Shown: piece after piece, positions 6,345 to 14,071 of the stretch | Position numbering within the stretch: position 1 is the stretch's first letter | Layout: every line of letters begins with the position of its first letter | NCBI GenBank assembly: GCA_041621405.1 | Contig: JBFKAV010000069.1 | Location: 1 to 18,104 of the forward strand | Direction of reading: 5' to 3' | Source of the DNA: JBFKAV01 sp041621405 | Lineage (GTDB): Bacteria; Pseudomonadota; Alphaproteobacteria; Rhodobacterales; Rhodobacteraceae | Length of the DNA: 18,104 bases | The notes under the pieces: model-generated | What the model was told of the DNA's origin: nothing | What the model saw: the letters and a program-made list of their open reading frames with translations, nothing else | The model's database searches: none | Made by a program: the position numbers and the translations under genes

Positions 6345-6967
6345 TGGCAGGGCGCGGCCGCTTCGTCACCTTCGAGGGGATCGACGGCTCGGGCAAGTCC
6401 ACCCAGGCTCGCCGGCTTGCCGCCGCCCTTGCCGACGAAGGGCACGATGTGGTGCGGACCCGCGAGCCCGGCGGCTCACCCGGCGCCGAGGAGATCCGCC
6501 GCCTCCTGGTCGAAGGCGAGCCGCACCGCTGGTCGCCGGTGACCGAGCTATTGCTGTTCAACGCCGCGCGCCGCGATCACCTGGAAAAGACCATCCGCCC
6601 CGCGCTCGAGGCCAGCCACACCGTGATCTCCGATCGCTTCGCCGATTCCACCCGCGTCTACCAGGGCGCCGCCCGCGCCGACCTCAGGCCGCTGGCCGAC
6701 AGCCTCCATGCCGAGGTCATCGGGCTCGAGCCCGACCTCACCTTCGTCATCGACATGGACCCGGCCACGGCGCTTGCCCGCGGCCTCGCCCGCCGCTCGG
6801 GCGAGAACCGTTTCGAGGACCTCGGCGAAGGCTTCCAGGCCAGGCTCCGCGAGGGATTCCGCGCGCTGGCAGCCGAGTTTCCCGCGCGTTGCGTGCTGAT
6901 CGACGGCGACCGGCCCGAGGACGAGGTGGCGGCCGAGATCCTCTCTGAGGCCCGCGCCCGGCTATGA
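6344..6967 (+). CDS. tmk: Thymidylate kinase (dTMP kinase)
   Basis: The enzyme phosphorylates dTMP to dTDP with ATP, an essential step in dTTP supply. The 207-residue protein has the P-loop GIDGSGKST at 12-20, the REPGG loop at 40-44 that contacts substrate, SDRFADST with the DR pair at 97-98, and the LID region RRSGENRFED near 150-159. Length is standard for the family (about 205-215). The ATG at 6344 overlaps the dac stop as TGATG; a GTG one codon upstream (6341) is the alternative. The stop overlaps the holB start as ATGA. The tmk-holB pairing is a widespread bacterial arrangement and fits coupled supply of a replication substrate and a clamp-loader subunit. Confidence 0.96.
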   Translation: MAGRGRFVTFEGIDGSGKSTQARRLAAALADEGHDVVRTREPGGSPGAEEIRRLLVEGEPHRWSPVTELLLFNAARRDHLEKTIRPALEASHTVISDRFADSTRVYQGAARADLRPLADSLHAEVIGLEPDLTFVIDMDPATALARGLARRSGENRFEDLGEGFQARLREGFRALAAEFPARCVLIDGDRPEDEVAAEILSEARARL

Positions 6968-8076
6968 CCGAGCTGCCGGAACCCGACCGCGTCGAAGGCG
7001 CCCCGCATCCGCGCGAGACCGCGCGCCTCATCGGCCAGGAGGCGGCCGAGGCGACCTTCCTCGCCACCCTCGCGGCAGGCCGGCTGCACCACGCCTGGCT
7101 CATCACCGGCCCGCGCGGCGTGGGCAAGGCCACGCTCGCCTGGCGCCTCGCCCGTTTCCTCCTCGTCGAGGAACCGACGGCCGAGGCCGGCCTCTTCGGC
7201 GCCCCGGAGCCGCCTGCCTCGCTCGACATCGACCCCGAGCACCCGGTCGCCCGGCGCCTCCGCGCCGGCTCCGAACCGCGCCTGCACCTGCTCCGCCGTG
7301 GCCCGACCGAGAAGGGTGACGCACTCTCGGCGCAGATCCGGGCCGAGGACGCCCGGGCGCTCAAGGGGTTCTTCCACCTCTCCGCCACCGAGGGCGGCCG
7401 CCGCGTGGCGATCGTCGACGCCGCCGACGAGATGAACCCGGCCGCCGCCAACGCGCTCCTGAAGATCCTCGAGGAGCCGCCGCCCCGCGCCGTGCTGCTT
7501 CTGATCAGCCACCAACCCTCGCGGCTCCTGCCGACGATCCGCTCGCGCTGCCGCGAGCTCCGCCTCGCGCCCCTCGGCGCCGAGGACATGGCCGCGGCGC
7601 TCGCGCAGGCCGGGGTGGAGGCCGATGACCCCGGGCGCCTCGCCGAGCTCGCCGGCGGCTCTGTCGGCGAGGCGATCCGGCTCACCAACCTCGACGGGCT
7701 CGCGCTCTACGAAGCCCTCGTCGGCCTCTACCGCCCCCGCCTCGACCGCCCCGCCGCGATTCGCTTCGCCGAGGCCGCCACGGGCCGCGCCAACGAGCCG
7801 AAGTTCGACCTGATCCTGCGCCTCGTCGACCTCTTCCTCGCCCGCGCCGCCCGCGCCGCGCTCAACGGCCCGCCGCCCGAGGCGGCGCCCGGCGAGAGCG
7901 CGCTCCTGGCCCGCCTCGCCCCCGGCCCCGAGGCCGCCCGGCCCTGGGCCGAGGCGCAGGAGAGCCTCGGCGCCCGCGCCCGCCACGGCAAGGCGGTCAA
8001 CCTTGACCCTGCCGCGCTCATCCTCGATATCCTCCTGAAGATCGACGCCACGGCGGCCGAGCGCGCCGCGCCTTAA
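6964..8076 (+). CDS. holB: DNA polymerase III subunit delta' (clamp loader)
   Basis: This 370-residue protein is the delta' subunit of the clamp loader that opens the beta sliding clamp on DNA. It starts with LIGQEAAEATFLATLAAGRLHHAWLITGP, the family opening, then a Walker A-like GPRGVGKAT at 49-57 in which the canonical Thr/Ser after Lys is Ala, as expected for a subunit with little or no ATP hydrolysis. MNPAAANALLKILEEPP and the downstream LLISHQPSRLLPTIRSRCRELRL carry the clamp-loader sensor and SRC motifs. The cysteine zinc module found in many delta' proteins is not seen. The C-terminal part, rich in Ala and Arg, is an alpha-helical collar-type domain. Its ATG overlaps the tmk stop (ATGA), and tatD follows 10 bases later. 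Confidence 0.94.
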   Translation: MTELPEPDRVEGAPHPRETARLIGQEAAEATFLATLAAGRLHHAWLITGPRGVGKATLAWRLARFLLVEEPTAEAGLFGAPEPPASLDIDPEHPVARRLRAGSEPRLHLLRRGPTEKGDALSAQIRAEDARALKGFFHLSATEGGRRVAIVDAADEMNPAAANALLKILEEPPPRAVLLLISHQPSRLLPTIRSRCRELRLAPLGAEDMAAALAQAGVEADDPGRLAELAGGSVGEAIRLTNLDGLALYEALVGLYRPRLDRPAAIRFAEAATGRANEPKFDLILRLVDLFLARAARAALNGPPPEAAPGESALLARLAPGPEAARPWAEAQESLGARARHGKAVNLDPAALILDILLKIDATAAERAAP

Positions 8077-8086
8077 GCGGAAGCCC

Positions 8087-8893
8087 ATGCCGGACCTGCC
8101 CGAAATCGTCGACAGCCACTGCCACCTCGACTTCCCCGATTTCGAGGGGGAGGTGGACGAAATCGTCGCGCGCGCCGCGGCCGCCGGCGTGACCCGCATG
8201 GTCACGATCTGCACCCGGCTCCGGCACGAGCCCCGGGTCCGGGCGCTCGCCGAGGCGCACGCGCCCGTCTTCTACGCCGCCGGCACCCACCCGATGAGCG
8301 CCCACGAGGAGCCGATGGCGACGGCAGACGAGCTTGAGCGGATCGCCCGGCACCCGAAGATGGTGGGGATCGGCGAGAGCGGGCTCGACTACCACTACAC
8401 AGCCGAGACCCGCGCGGCGCAGCAGGAGAGCCTGCGCATCCACATCGAGTCCGCCCGCCGGACCGGCCTGCCGCTCATCATCCACGCCCGCAACGCCGAC
8501 GACGACATGGCCCGGATCCTGACCGAGGAGCATCGCGCGGGCCCCTACGCCTGCGTGATGCACTGCTTCTCCTCGGGCGCGGGCCTCGCGCGCGCGGCGC
8601 TCGAGCTCGGCTTCTACCTGTCGATGTCAGGCATCGCCGCCTTCCCGAAGTCGCAAGCCTTGCGCGAGATCTTCGCCGCCGCCCCGCTCGACCGCATCCT
8701 CGTCGAGACCGACGCCCCCTACCTCGCGCCGCCGCCGTTCCGGGGCAAGCGAAACGAACCGGCCTACACGGTCCACACCGCCAAGGTCGGCGCCGAGCTC
8801 TTCGGGCTCGACTACCCCGACTTCGGGCGCCGGACCTGCGAGAATTTCGACCGGCTCTTCGCCAAAGCCGCGCGCTGGTCGAAGGCCGCCTGA
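8087..8893 (+). CDS. tatD: TatD-family metal-dependent hydrolase (deoxyribonuclease)
   Basis: This 268-residue TIM-barrel protein is a TatD/YcfH-type hydrolase. Metal ligand motifs are visible in order: DSHCHLDF with His11 and His13, GIGESGLDYHY with Glu97, LIIHARNADDD with His133, MHCFSSG with His159, and LVETDAPYLAPPP with Asp209. Other family signatures are AGTHPM and the PPFRGKRNEP loop. The family acts as 3'-5' exonuclease or DNase, or as a repair or RNA-quality nuclease; the precise substrate is uncertain. GCGGAAG at 8077-8083 precedes the ATG. The gene sits directly after holB, and its stop overlaps the next start (TGATG). Paralogues TatD and YcfH cannot be told apart here; the position beside tmk-holB suggests YcfH. 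Confidence 0.93.
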   Translation: MPDLPEIVDSHCHLDFPDFEGEVDEIVARAAAAGVTRMVTICTRLRHEPRVRALAEAHAPVFYAAGTHPMSAHEEPMATADELERIARHPKMVGIGESGLDYHYTAETRAAQQESLRIHIESARRTGLPLIIHARNADDDMARILTEEHRAGPYACVMHCFSSGAGLARAALELGFYLSMSGIAAFPKSQALREIFAAAPLDRILVETDAPYLAPPPFRGKRNEPAYTVHTAKVGAELFGLDYPDFGRRTCENFDRLFAKAARWSKAA

Positions 8894-9693
8894 TGCCGCG
8901 GCTCGCCTTCACCATCCTCGGCTGCGGCTCCTCGGGCGGCGTGCCCCGGCTCGGCGGCCACTGGGGCGACTGCGACCCCGCCAATCCGCGGAACTTCCGC
9001 ACCCGCTGCTCGATGCTGGTCACCCGCGAGGACGAAGCCGGCGCCACGCGGGTCCTGATCGACACCTCGCCCGACATGCGGGCCCAGCTCCTCGGCGCCG
9101 GGGTGGGCCTGCTCGACGCGGTGGTCTTCACCCATTCCCACGCCGACCACGTGCACGGGCTCGACGACCTGCGCCAGATCGTCTTCAACCTGCGCCGGCG
9201 GCTGCCGGCCTGGGCCGACGGCGACACCCAGGAGGCGCTGCTTTCGCGGTTCGGCTATGCCTTCGTCCAGCCCGATGACAGCCCCTACCCGCCGATCCTC
9301 GACATGCACACGATCCGCGGCCCGTTCACGATCGAGGGCGCGGGCGGGCCGATCGAGCTCCGCCCGATCACGGTCGAGCACGGGTCGACCGACGCGCTCG
9401 GCTTCAGGATCGGCGACCTCGCCTACCTGCCGGACGTCTCGGAGATCCCCGAGGCGGCCTGGGCCGAGCTCAAGGCCCTCGACTGCTGGGTGCTCGACGC
9501 GCTCCGCCGCACGCCGCACCCGACCCACACCCACCTGGCGAAGTCGCTGGACTGGATCGCGCGGGCCAGGCCCCTGCGCGCGGTGCTGACCAACATGCAC
9601 ATCGACCTCGACTACGCCACCGTCGAGGCCGAGACGCCGGCCAACGTCACCCCCGCCCATGACGGGATGACCATCGCCTACGAGCTCGACTGA
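8893..9693 (+). CDS. MBL-fold metallo-hydrolase, PhnP-like
   Basis: This 266-residue protein has the metallo-beta-lactamase fold. Its N-terminus (FTILGCGSSGGVPRLGGHWG) is typical of the PhnP / RNase Z-like branch. The metal motif HSHADH lies at 81-86 (His81, His83, Asp85, His86), further ligands are likely His163 (VEHGSTDALGF), Asp181 (YLPDVSEIP) and His236 (LTNMHIDLDY). An internal segment with several Cys and His (GDCDPANPRNFRTRCSML) resembles the zinc-structural region of PhnP. PhnP hydrolyses cyclic phosphodiesters in phosphonate breakdown, but no phn gene is near, so this copy more likely acts on another cyclic phosphodiester; the substrate is unknown. Its start overlaps the tatD stop (TGATG), a pairing seen commonly in alphaproteobacteria. 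Confidence 0.9.
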   Translation: MPRLAFTILGCGSSGGVPRLGGHWGDCDPANPRNFRTRCSMLVTREDEAGATRVLIDTSPDMRAQLLGAGVGLLDAVVFTHSHADHVHGLDDLRQIVFNLRRRLPAWADGDTQEALLSRFGYAFVQPDDSPYPPILDMHTIRGPFTIEGAGGPIELRPITVEHGSTDALGFRIGDLAYLPDVSEIPEAAWAELKALDCWVLDALRRTPHPTHTHLAKSLDWIARARPLRAVLTNMHIDLDYATVEAETPANVTPAHDGMTIAYELD

Positions 9694-9794
9694 TGGCACA
9701 GCCGCGACGGGATGATCAGATTGCGGCGCCTTGCGGCGCCAAGAGATCTCTCGCGTCCTCGCTTCGCTGCGGACGCTCGGGCCGCGGGCCATGA
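9693..9794 (+). CDS. Possible 33-residue ORF bridging the PhnP-like and AEC genes
   Basis: An ATG at 9693 overlaps the stop of the preceding gene (TGATG), and the frame ends in a TGA at 9792-9794 that overlaps the ATG of the AEC gene (ATGA). It encodes 33 residues starting MAQPRRDDQIAAPCGAKRSL. The sequence is rich in Arg, Ser and Cys and holds the rare codon AGA, unlike the flanking genes. The segment also contains palindromes (see 9721-9776), so it may instead be a structured repeat that happens to stay open. The double overlap is suggestive but could be chance. Confidence 0.25.
   Translation: MAQPRRDDQIAAPCGAKRSLASSLRCGRSGRGP
9721..9776. repeat. Dense inverted and direct repeats between the PhnP-like and AEC genes
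   Basis: A 10-base unit TTGCGGCGCC occurs twice in tandem at 9721-9740, each copy ending in the palindrome GGCGCC. AGAGATCTCT at 9742-9751 is a perfect palindrome. GCGTCC (9753-9758) pairs with GGACGC (9771-9776) around a 12-base loop. Together these look like a REP-type element or RNA structure in the leader of the AEC gene. No T-run follows, so it is not a typical terminator. Confidence 0.5.
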
Positions 9795-10720
9795 GCGCGC
9801 TCCTCGAGGTGATCCTGCCGGTCTTCCTGGTGATCGGCTTCGGCTATGCCGCGGTCTGGCGCGGGCTCATTTCCGACGCTGCCGTGGACGGGCTGATGAA
9901 GTTCGCGCAGAACTTCGCCATCCCCTGCCTGCTGTTCCGCGCCATCGCCGGGCTCGACCTCGGCCAGGATTTCGATCTCGCGCTTCTGGGCAGCTTCTAT
10001 GCCGGCGCCACGCTCGGCTTCCTCGCCGGCACTCTGGGCGCCCGGCTCCTGTTCTCCCGGCCCTGGGAGGACAGCATCGCCATCGGCTTCTGCTGCCTGT
10101 TCTCGAACTCGCTGCTCCTCGGCCTGCCGATCACCGAGCGTGCCTATGGCCCCGACGCCCTGGCCGCCAACTACGCCATCGTCGCGCTGCACGCGCCCTA
10201 TTGCTACCTGGTGGGCATCGGCGCCATGGAAGTGGTGCGGAACCGCGGCGGCGGGGTCGGCGTGATCCTCATCCGCATCGCGAGATCGCTCGCCACCAAT
10301 GCCCTGGTGATTGGCATCGCGCTCGGGATCGTCGTGAACCTCGCCGGCCTGCCGCTCCCCGGCGTCTTGACCGACGCGCTCGACCTGATGATCCGCGCCG
10401 CGCTTCCGGCGGCGCTCTTCGGGCTCGGCGGCGTGCTCTACCGCTACCGGCCCGAGGGCGACCTTCGCACCATCGCCTTCGTGATCGTGGTCTCGCTGGT
10501 CTTTCACCCCGCCGCGGTCTGGACCCTCGGCAAGGCCAGCGGCCTCGGCCTCGAGCAGTTCCGCTCGGCGGTGCTGACCGCCGCGATGCCGCCCGGCGTA
10601 AACGCCTACCTTTTCGCCAACATGTACGGCGTGGCCAAGCGCGTGGCGGCCTCCTCGGTGCTGCTCGCCACCGCCGCCACCGTCCTCACCGCCTGGCTCT
10701 GGCTCGAGCTTCTGCCCTGA
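9791..10720 (+). CDS. AEC family transporter (auxin efflux carrier-type permease)
   Basis: This 309-residue protein has about ten predicted membrane segments and matches the AEC family, which carries organic anions such as malate and malonate or other small molecules; the 'auxin' name is historical. The first helix starts LLEVILPVFLVIGFGYAAV, followed by the family's KFAQNFAIPCLLFRA segment, FSNSLLLGLPITERAYG at the middle, and PALFG-like ALPAALFGLGGVLYRYR near residue 215. The ending (AAMPPGVNAYLFANMYG, then a last helix ASSVLLATAATVLTAWLWLELLP) is also typical. The ATG at 9791 was chosen because the family begins just before the first helix; a frame extending upstream adds a basic segment made by the repeat region. 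It ends 6 bases from the convergent permease gene. Confidence 0.88.
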   Translation: MSALLEVILPVFLVIGFGYAAVWRGLISDAAVDGLMKFAQNFAIPCLLFRAIAGLDLGQDFDLALLGSFYAGATLGFLAGTLGARLLFSRPWEDSIAIGFCCLFSNSLLLGLPITERAYGPDALAANYAIVALHAPYCYLVGIGAMEVVRNRGGGVGVILIRIARSLATNALVIGIALGIVVNLAGLPLPGVLTDALDLMIRAALPAALFGLGGVLYRYRPEGDLRTIAFVIVVSLVFHPAAVWTLGKASGLGLEQFRSAVLTAAMPPGVNAYLFANMYGVAKRVAASSVLLATAATVLTAWLWLELLP

Positions 10721-10730
10721 GGCGCCTCAG
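10717..10730. terminator. Palindrome spanning both convergent stop codons, possible bidirectional terminator
   Basis: CTGAGGCGCCTCAG is a perfect 14-base palindrome. It contains the TGA of the AEC gene (10718-10720) and the TGA of the minus-strand permease gene (10729-10727). As RNA it could fold into a short hairpin of five pairs with a GCGC loop on either strand. There is no T-run, so termination may need Rho or further sequence. Confidence 0.35.
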
Positions 10731-11638
10731 CCGGGCGACATGCCCCGCAGCCGCTCGGACCGGCGGCGCAGCATCTCCACGGTGGTCAGGAGCGCCACCG
10801 AGACGATCACCAGCACCGTGGCGACCGACAGGATCGCCGGGCTGATCTGCTCGCGGATGCCGTTCCACATCTGCCGCGGGATGGTCTGCTGGTCGAAGCC
10901 AGCAACGAAGAGCACGACCACAACCTCGTCGAACGAGGTGACGAAGGCGAAGAGCGCTCCCGAGATCACGCCGGGCAGGATCAAGGGCATGATCACCTTG
11001 AAGAAGGTCCGCGTCGGCGAGGCGCCGAGGCTCGCCGAGGCCCGGCTCAGCGAGTGGTCGAAGCCGACCAGCGTGGCGGTGACGGTGATGATCACGAATG
11101 GGATGCCGAGCGTGGCATGGGCGAGGATGATGCCGAAGTAGGTGCCGGCGAGCCCGGTGTAGGAGTAGAAGAAAAAGAGCCCGGTCGCGGTGATGATGAT
11201 CGGCACGATCATCGGCGAGATCAGAACGGCCATGATCGCGCGTCGGAACGGCATCTCGGGGCGCGAGAGCCCCAGCGCCGCCAGCGTGCCGAGCGCGGTG
11301 GCGAGGAGCGTCGAAAAGAATCCGATGATGACCGAGTTCTTCGCCACCTTCACCCACGTCGCGTTGTTCCACACGTCGGCCCACCACGAACTGTCGCGCG
11401 GCACGTCCGGCGCCTGCATCCCGAAGGTCAGGAGGAGGTCGTACCAGCGCAGGCTGTAGCCCTCGAGGTCGAAGGCCAGCATCTTCGGAGTGAAGGTAAA
11501 GTACGGCTCGGCGTTGAACGAAAGGGGGATCACGATGAGGATCGGCGAGATCAGGAAAATGAAGATGAGCGCGCAGATCACCCGGTAGGCGTAGTACCAG
11601 ATCTTCTCGAGCGGCGAGGCGTAGCTGGGCACGGCCAT
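10727..11638 (-). CDS. ABC transporter permease, spermidine/putrescine type (PotC-like)
   Basis: This 303-residue inner-membrane protein is the second permease of the importer. It has about six membrane segments: one at 18-38 (VICALIFIFLISPILIVIPLS), a periplasmic stretch with FNAEPYFTFTPKMLAF and two Trp-rich segments, then NSVIIGFFSTLLATALGTLAAL and the following helices. The EAA-type loop that docks on the ATPase is visible as SRASASLGASPTRTFFKVIMPLILPGV (about 205-231). The end, MWNGIREQISPAILSVATVLV, is typical of PotC/PotI proteins. It follows the first permease after only 4 bases, and its start is supported by GGAT about 10 bases upstream. The substrate is uncertain. Confidence 0.92.
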   Translation of the reverse strand: MAVPSYASPLEKIWYYAYRVICALIFIFLISPILIVIPLSFNAEPYFTFTPKMLAFDLEGYSLRWYDLLLTFGMQAPDVPRDSSWWADVWNNATWVKVAKNSVIIGFFSTLLATALGTLAALGLSRPEMPFRRAIMAVLISPMIVPIIITATGLFFFYSYTGLAGTYFGIILAHATLGIPFVIITVTATLVGFDHSLSRASASLGASPTRTFFKVIMPLILPGVISGALFAFVTSFDEVVVVLFVAGFDQQTIPRQMWNGIREQISPAILSVATVLVIVSVALLTTVEMLRRRSERLRGMSPG

Positions 11639-11642
11639 GGCG

Positions 11643-12896
11643 TTATCCGAGCTTGAGGTTGTCGATGCCGATCAGGCGGTCGTAGATCCAGTAGAGCACG
11701 AGGATCACGAAGAGCAGGATCGCCGCCAGCGCCGCAGCCAGCGACCAGTTGAGCGATTCCTGCATGTGATAGGCGATGAGGTTCGAGATCAGCTGCCCGG
11801 TGGCGCCGCCGACCAGCGCCGGCGTGATGTAGTAGCCGACGGCGAGAATGAAAACGAGAAGCCCGCCGGCGGCGATGCCTGGCACGGTGAGCGGGAAGTA
11901 GACCGATCGGAACGCCTTCCACGACGAGGCGCCGAGCGAGCGCGCGGCGCGCACGTAGGAAGGCGGGATCGGGCGCATCACCGAATAGAGCGGCAGCACC
12001 ATGAACGGCAGCAGGATATGGGTCATGGCGATGATCGTGCCGGTCTGGTTGTAGATCATCGCCAGCCGGTTCTGGTCGCTGATGATGCCGGTCGCCACCA
12101 AGGTGGAGTTGATCACCCCCTGCTGCTGCAAGAGGACGATCCACGAGGTGGTGCGCACCAGAAGCGACGTCCAGAACGGCAGTAACACCAGGATCATCAG
12201 CAGGTTCGAGTAGCGCAAGGGTAGCGTGGCCAGCAGATGCGCGATCGGGTAGCCGAGGACGAAGGTCAGGAAGGTGATCAGAGCCGAGAGCACGAGGGTG
12301 CGCTGGAACAGCTGGACGTAGATTTGCCGCTGCGCGTCGGCGGTGGTAATGCCCCCGCTCTCGTCGCGGGTAAGGTCGACGGCGGCGAGATAGAAATTCA
12401 GGGTGTAGGGCGAGGAGGCGCTACGCATCACCTGCCATAGCAGCGGATCGTCCCAATCCTTGTCGACGTCGATGATCGCTTCCTTGAAGGGCGGCTCGAG
12501 GTCGTCCGCCTTGCGAGCAGAGGAAGTGAAGAGCGAGCGCGAGCCCGAAAGGTCGTAGTTAACCCTCGTTCCCACCTCGCCCGCGGTACGGTTCTCGCGC
12601 AGGAGCAACAGGTCGGCTGCCAGCGCGGCATAGGCCTCCTCGTCGGGCTCGGTGCCGGGATCGGTCGCGGCGAACCAGGCCGAGACGTTCGGCATGTTCG
12701 AGGAGAAGGAATCGTTGTGGATCGAGCGGAACAGCATCTGCCCGATCGGGAAGATGAAGGTAACCAGCACGAAGACCAGAAGCGGCAGCACCAGGAACAA
12801 TGCGCGCCGACGCGCGCGGGCCTGGGCGCGGGCAAGGGAGGCCTTCAACGGCTTGCCGTCGGCCGTTGTCAGCGTGCCTGCGGTGAGTTCTGCCAA
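11643..12896 (-). CDS. ABC transporter permease, spermidine/putrescine type (PotB-like) with a long periplasmic insert
   Basis: This 417-residue permease is longer than the usual 280-300 residue PotB. The first helix (ALFLVLPLLVFVLVTFIFPIG, about 32-52) is followed by a 150-residue segment before the next helices (NDSFSSNMPNVSAWFAATDPG ... through AAVDLTRDESGG), probably periplasmic. The transmembrane core resumes at VLSALITFLTFVLGYPIAHLL. The EAA-type loop is RAARSLGASSWKAFRSVYFP. The start codon is TTG at 12896: no ATG in frame exists upstream of the first helix, and AGGGAGG (12909-12903 on the minus strand) sits 6 bases before it. Similar inserts occur in alphaproteobacterial homologues of this class, to my memory. 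The stop TAA is 4 bases before the next gene. Confidence 0.9.
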   Translation of the reverse strand: MAELTAGTLTTADGKPLKASLARAQARARRRALFLVLPLLVFVLVTFIFPIGQMLFRSIHNDSFSSNMPNVSAWFAATDPGTEPDEEAYAALAADLLLLRENRTAGEVGTRVNYDLSGSRSLFTSSARKADDLEPPFKEAIIDVDKDWDDPLLWQVMRSASSPYTLNFYLAAVDLTRDESGGITTADAQRQIYVQLFQRTLVLSALITFLTFVLGYPIAHLLATLPLRYSNLLMILVLLPFWTSLLVRTTSWIVLLQQQGVINSTLVATGIISDQNRLAMIYNQTGTIIAMTHILLPFMVLPLYSVMRPIPPSYVRAARSLGASSWKAFRSVYFPLTVPGIAAGGLLVFILAVGYYITPALVGGATGQLISNLIAYHMQESLNWSLAAALAAILLFVILVLYWIYDRLIGIDNLKLG

Positions 12897-12902
12897 GACA
12901 TG

Positions 12903-12909
12903 CCTCCCT
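12903..12909 (-). promoter_or_regulatory. Ribosome binding site that decides the TTG start of the PotB-like gene
   Basis: AGGGAGG on the minus strand lies 6 bases before TTG at 12896. An ATG at 12901 lies 1 base from the motif but is out of frame and reads only ten codons. The spacing therefore favours the TTG. Confidence 0.7.
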
Positions 12910-12916
12910 GCTGAGG

Positions 12917-12945
12917 GCCGGGGCGGTGGCGCCCGCCGCCCCGGC
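12917..12945 (-). repeat. Strong hairpin between binding-protein and permease genes
   Basis: GCCGGGGCGG (12917-12926) pairs perfectly with CCGCCCCGGC (12936-12945) around a 9-base loop. It lies in the 63-base gap after the binding-protein gene, with no T-run after it on the minus strand. In ABC import operons, such hairpins after the binding-protein gene commonly slow 3' decay and cause the binding protein to be made in excess over the permeases. The role here is inferred. Confidence 0.6.
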
Positions 12946-12959
12946 TAGGTCTCAAGGCG

Positions 12960-14039
12960 TCAGTTCGACGCCAGCCAAGCGTTGAAGCGCTCCTCGAGCT
13001 CCGTGCCGTTGTCGGCCCAGAACTCGAAGTTGTTGACGAGCGCGTTCGCAAGGTTCTCCTCTGCGGTCGGCATGTGCGGGCCCATCTCGGTCGCACCGTC
13101 CTTGTAGAGACCGACCAGTGGGCCCGAGCTGAGGCGCGCCGGACCGTAGCTGATCCACTTCGCCTGGTCGGCGAGGCGCTGGGTGTCGGTGGCGAAGGCG
13201 ATGTATTCCATCGCCAGGTCCTTGTTCGGCGCACCCTTCGGCACCACGAACAGGTCGAAGTCCATCACCTGGCCGTCCCAGACGATCTCGAACGGCTTGC
13301 CCTCGGAGATGGCGGCGTTGAACACCCGGCCGTTGTAGGCGGTGGTCATCGACACCTCGCCGTCGGCCAGAAGTTGCGGCGGCTGGGCGCCGGCCTCCCA
13401 CCAGACCACGCTGTCCTTGATCGTCGCGAGCTTGGCGAAGGCGCGCTCCACGCCCTCGTCGGTCTCGAGCATGTCGTAGACTTCCTCGGCGGGAACGCCA
13501 TCGGCCATCAGCGCCATCTCCAGGTTGGCCTTGGCGCCCTTGCGGAGGCCGCGCTTGCCCGGGAAGGCCTCGAGATCGAAGAGGTCGGCGATGGTCGAAG
13601 GCGCGTCGCCGGAGAACTTCGAGGAATCATAAGCGAATATGGTGGACCACACGATGTTCGCCACCGCGCATTCCGACATCAGCGCGCCCTCGATGAAATC
13701 GTCGGCGGCAGGCGTGCCGTCGGGCGCTGCCGGCAGCGCGTCGTGGTCGATCACCTCCAGGAGGCCCTCGTCGCAGAGCCGCACGGCGTCGGACAGCTCG
13801 ACGTCGGCCACGTCGACCGACACGTTGTTGGCCTCGACCATCGCCTTGATCGGGGTGGCGGGGTTGTCTGCATCCACCATGTTGACGGTCACGCCCTTCA
13901 TCTCGGCGAAGGGCTTGTTGTAGGCTTCCACCTGGCTCTCGCCGTAGGCGCCACCCCAAGACATCACCGTTACCTGCTGCGCCGAGGCCGCGAAGGCGAA
14001 TCCCGCCATGGCGGTGGAAAGGATCAGAGTCTTCTTCAT
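12960..14039 (-). CDS. Periplasmic substrate-binding protein of the ABC importer (spermidine/putrescine-like class)
   Basis: This 359-residue protein starts MKKTLILSTAMAGFAFAASA with cleavage expected after residue 20 (AQQVT). It has the two-lobed binding-protein layout of the PotD/PotF class: VTVMSWGGAYGESQVEAYNKPF at the mature N-terminus, MVDADNPATPIKAMVEANN, the central FDLEAFPGKRGLRKG hinge segment, and later PNKDLAMEYIAFATDTQRLADQAKW, typical of this group. GGGAG on the minus strand lies 8 bases before the ATG at 14039; a TTG one codon upstream is the alternative. It sits between the ATPase and permease genes, so this is one operon. The substrate is likely a polyamine or related cationic or organic compound, but this class also includes members for other ligands. 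A strong hairpin follows the gene. Confidence 0.9.
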   Translation of the reverse strand: MKKTLILSTAMAGFAFAASAQQVTVMSWGGAYGESQVEAYNKPFAEMKGVTVNMVDADNPATPIKAMVEANNVSVDVADVELSDAVRLCDEGLLEVIDHDALPAAPDGTPAADDFIEGALMSECAVANIVWSTIFAYDSSKFSGDAPSTIADLFDLEAFPGKRGLRKGAKANLEMALMADGVPAEEVYDMLETDEGVERAFAKLATIKDSVVWWEAGAQPPQLLADGEVSMTTAYNGRVFNAAISEGKPFEIVWDGQVMDFDLFVVPKGAPNKDLAMEYIAFATDTQRLADQAKWISYGPARLSSGPLVGLYKDGATEMGPHMPTAEENLANALVNNFEFWADNGTELEERFNAWLASN

Positions 14040-14071
14040 CAAGTATCTCCCAAGTTGGTTCGCTAGTTCTG

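Noticed and set aside
6658..8214. 518-codon open frame on the minus strand opposite tmk and holB
   Set aside because: The translation is an Arg/Gly/Ala/Glu-rich mirror without motifs, while the plus strand encodes two unmistakable enzymes.
13074..14066. 330-codon plus-strand frame opposite the binding-protein gene
   Set aside because: His/Arg/Val/Gly-rich mirror sequence typical of the complement of high-GC genes; the minus strand has a clean signal peptide and family motifs.
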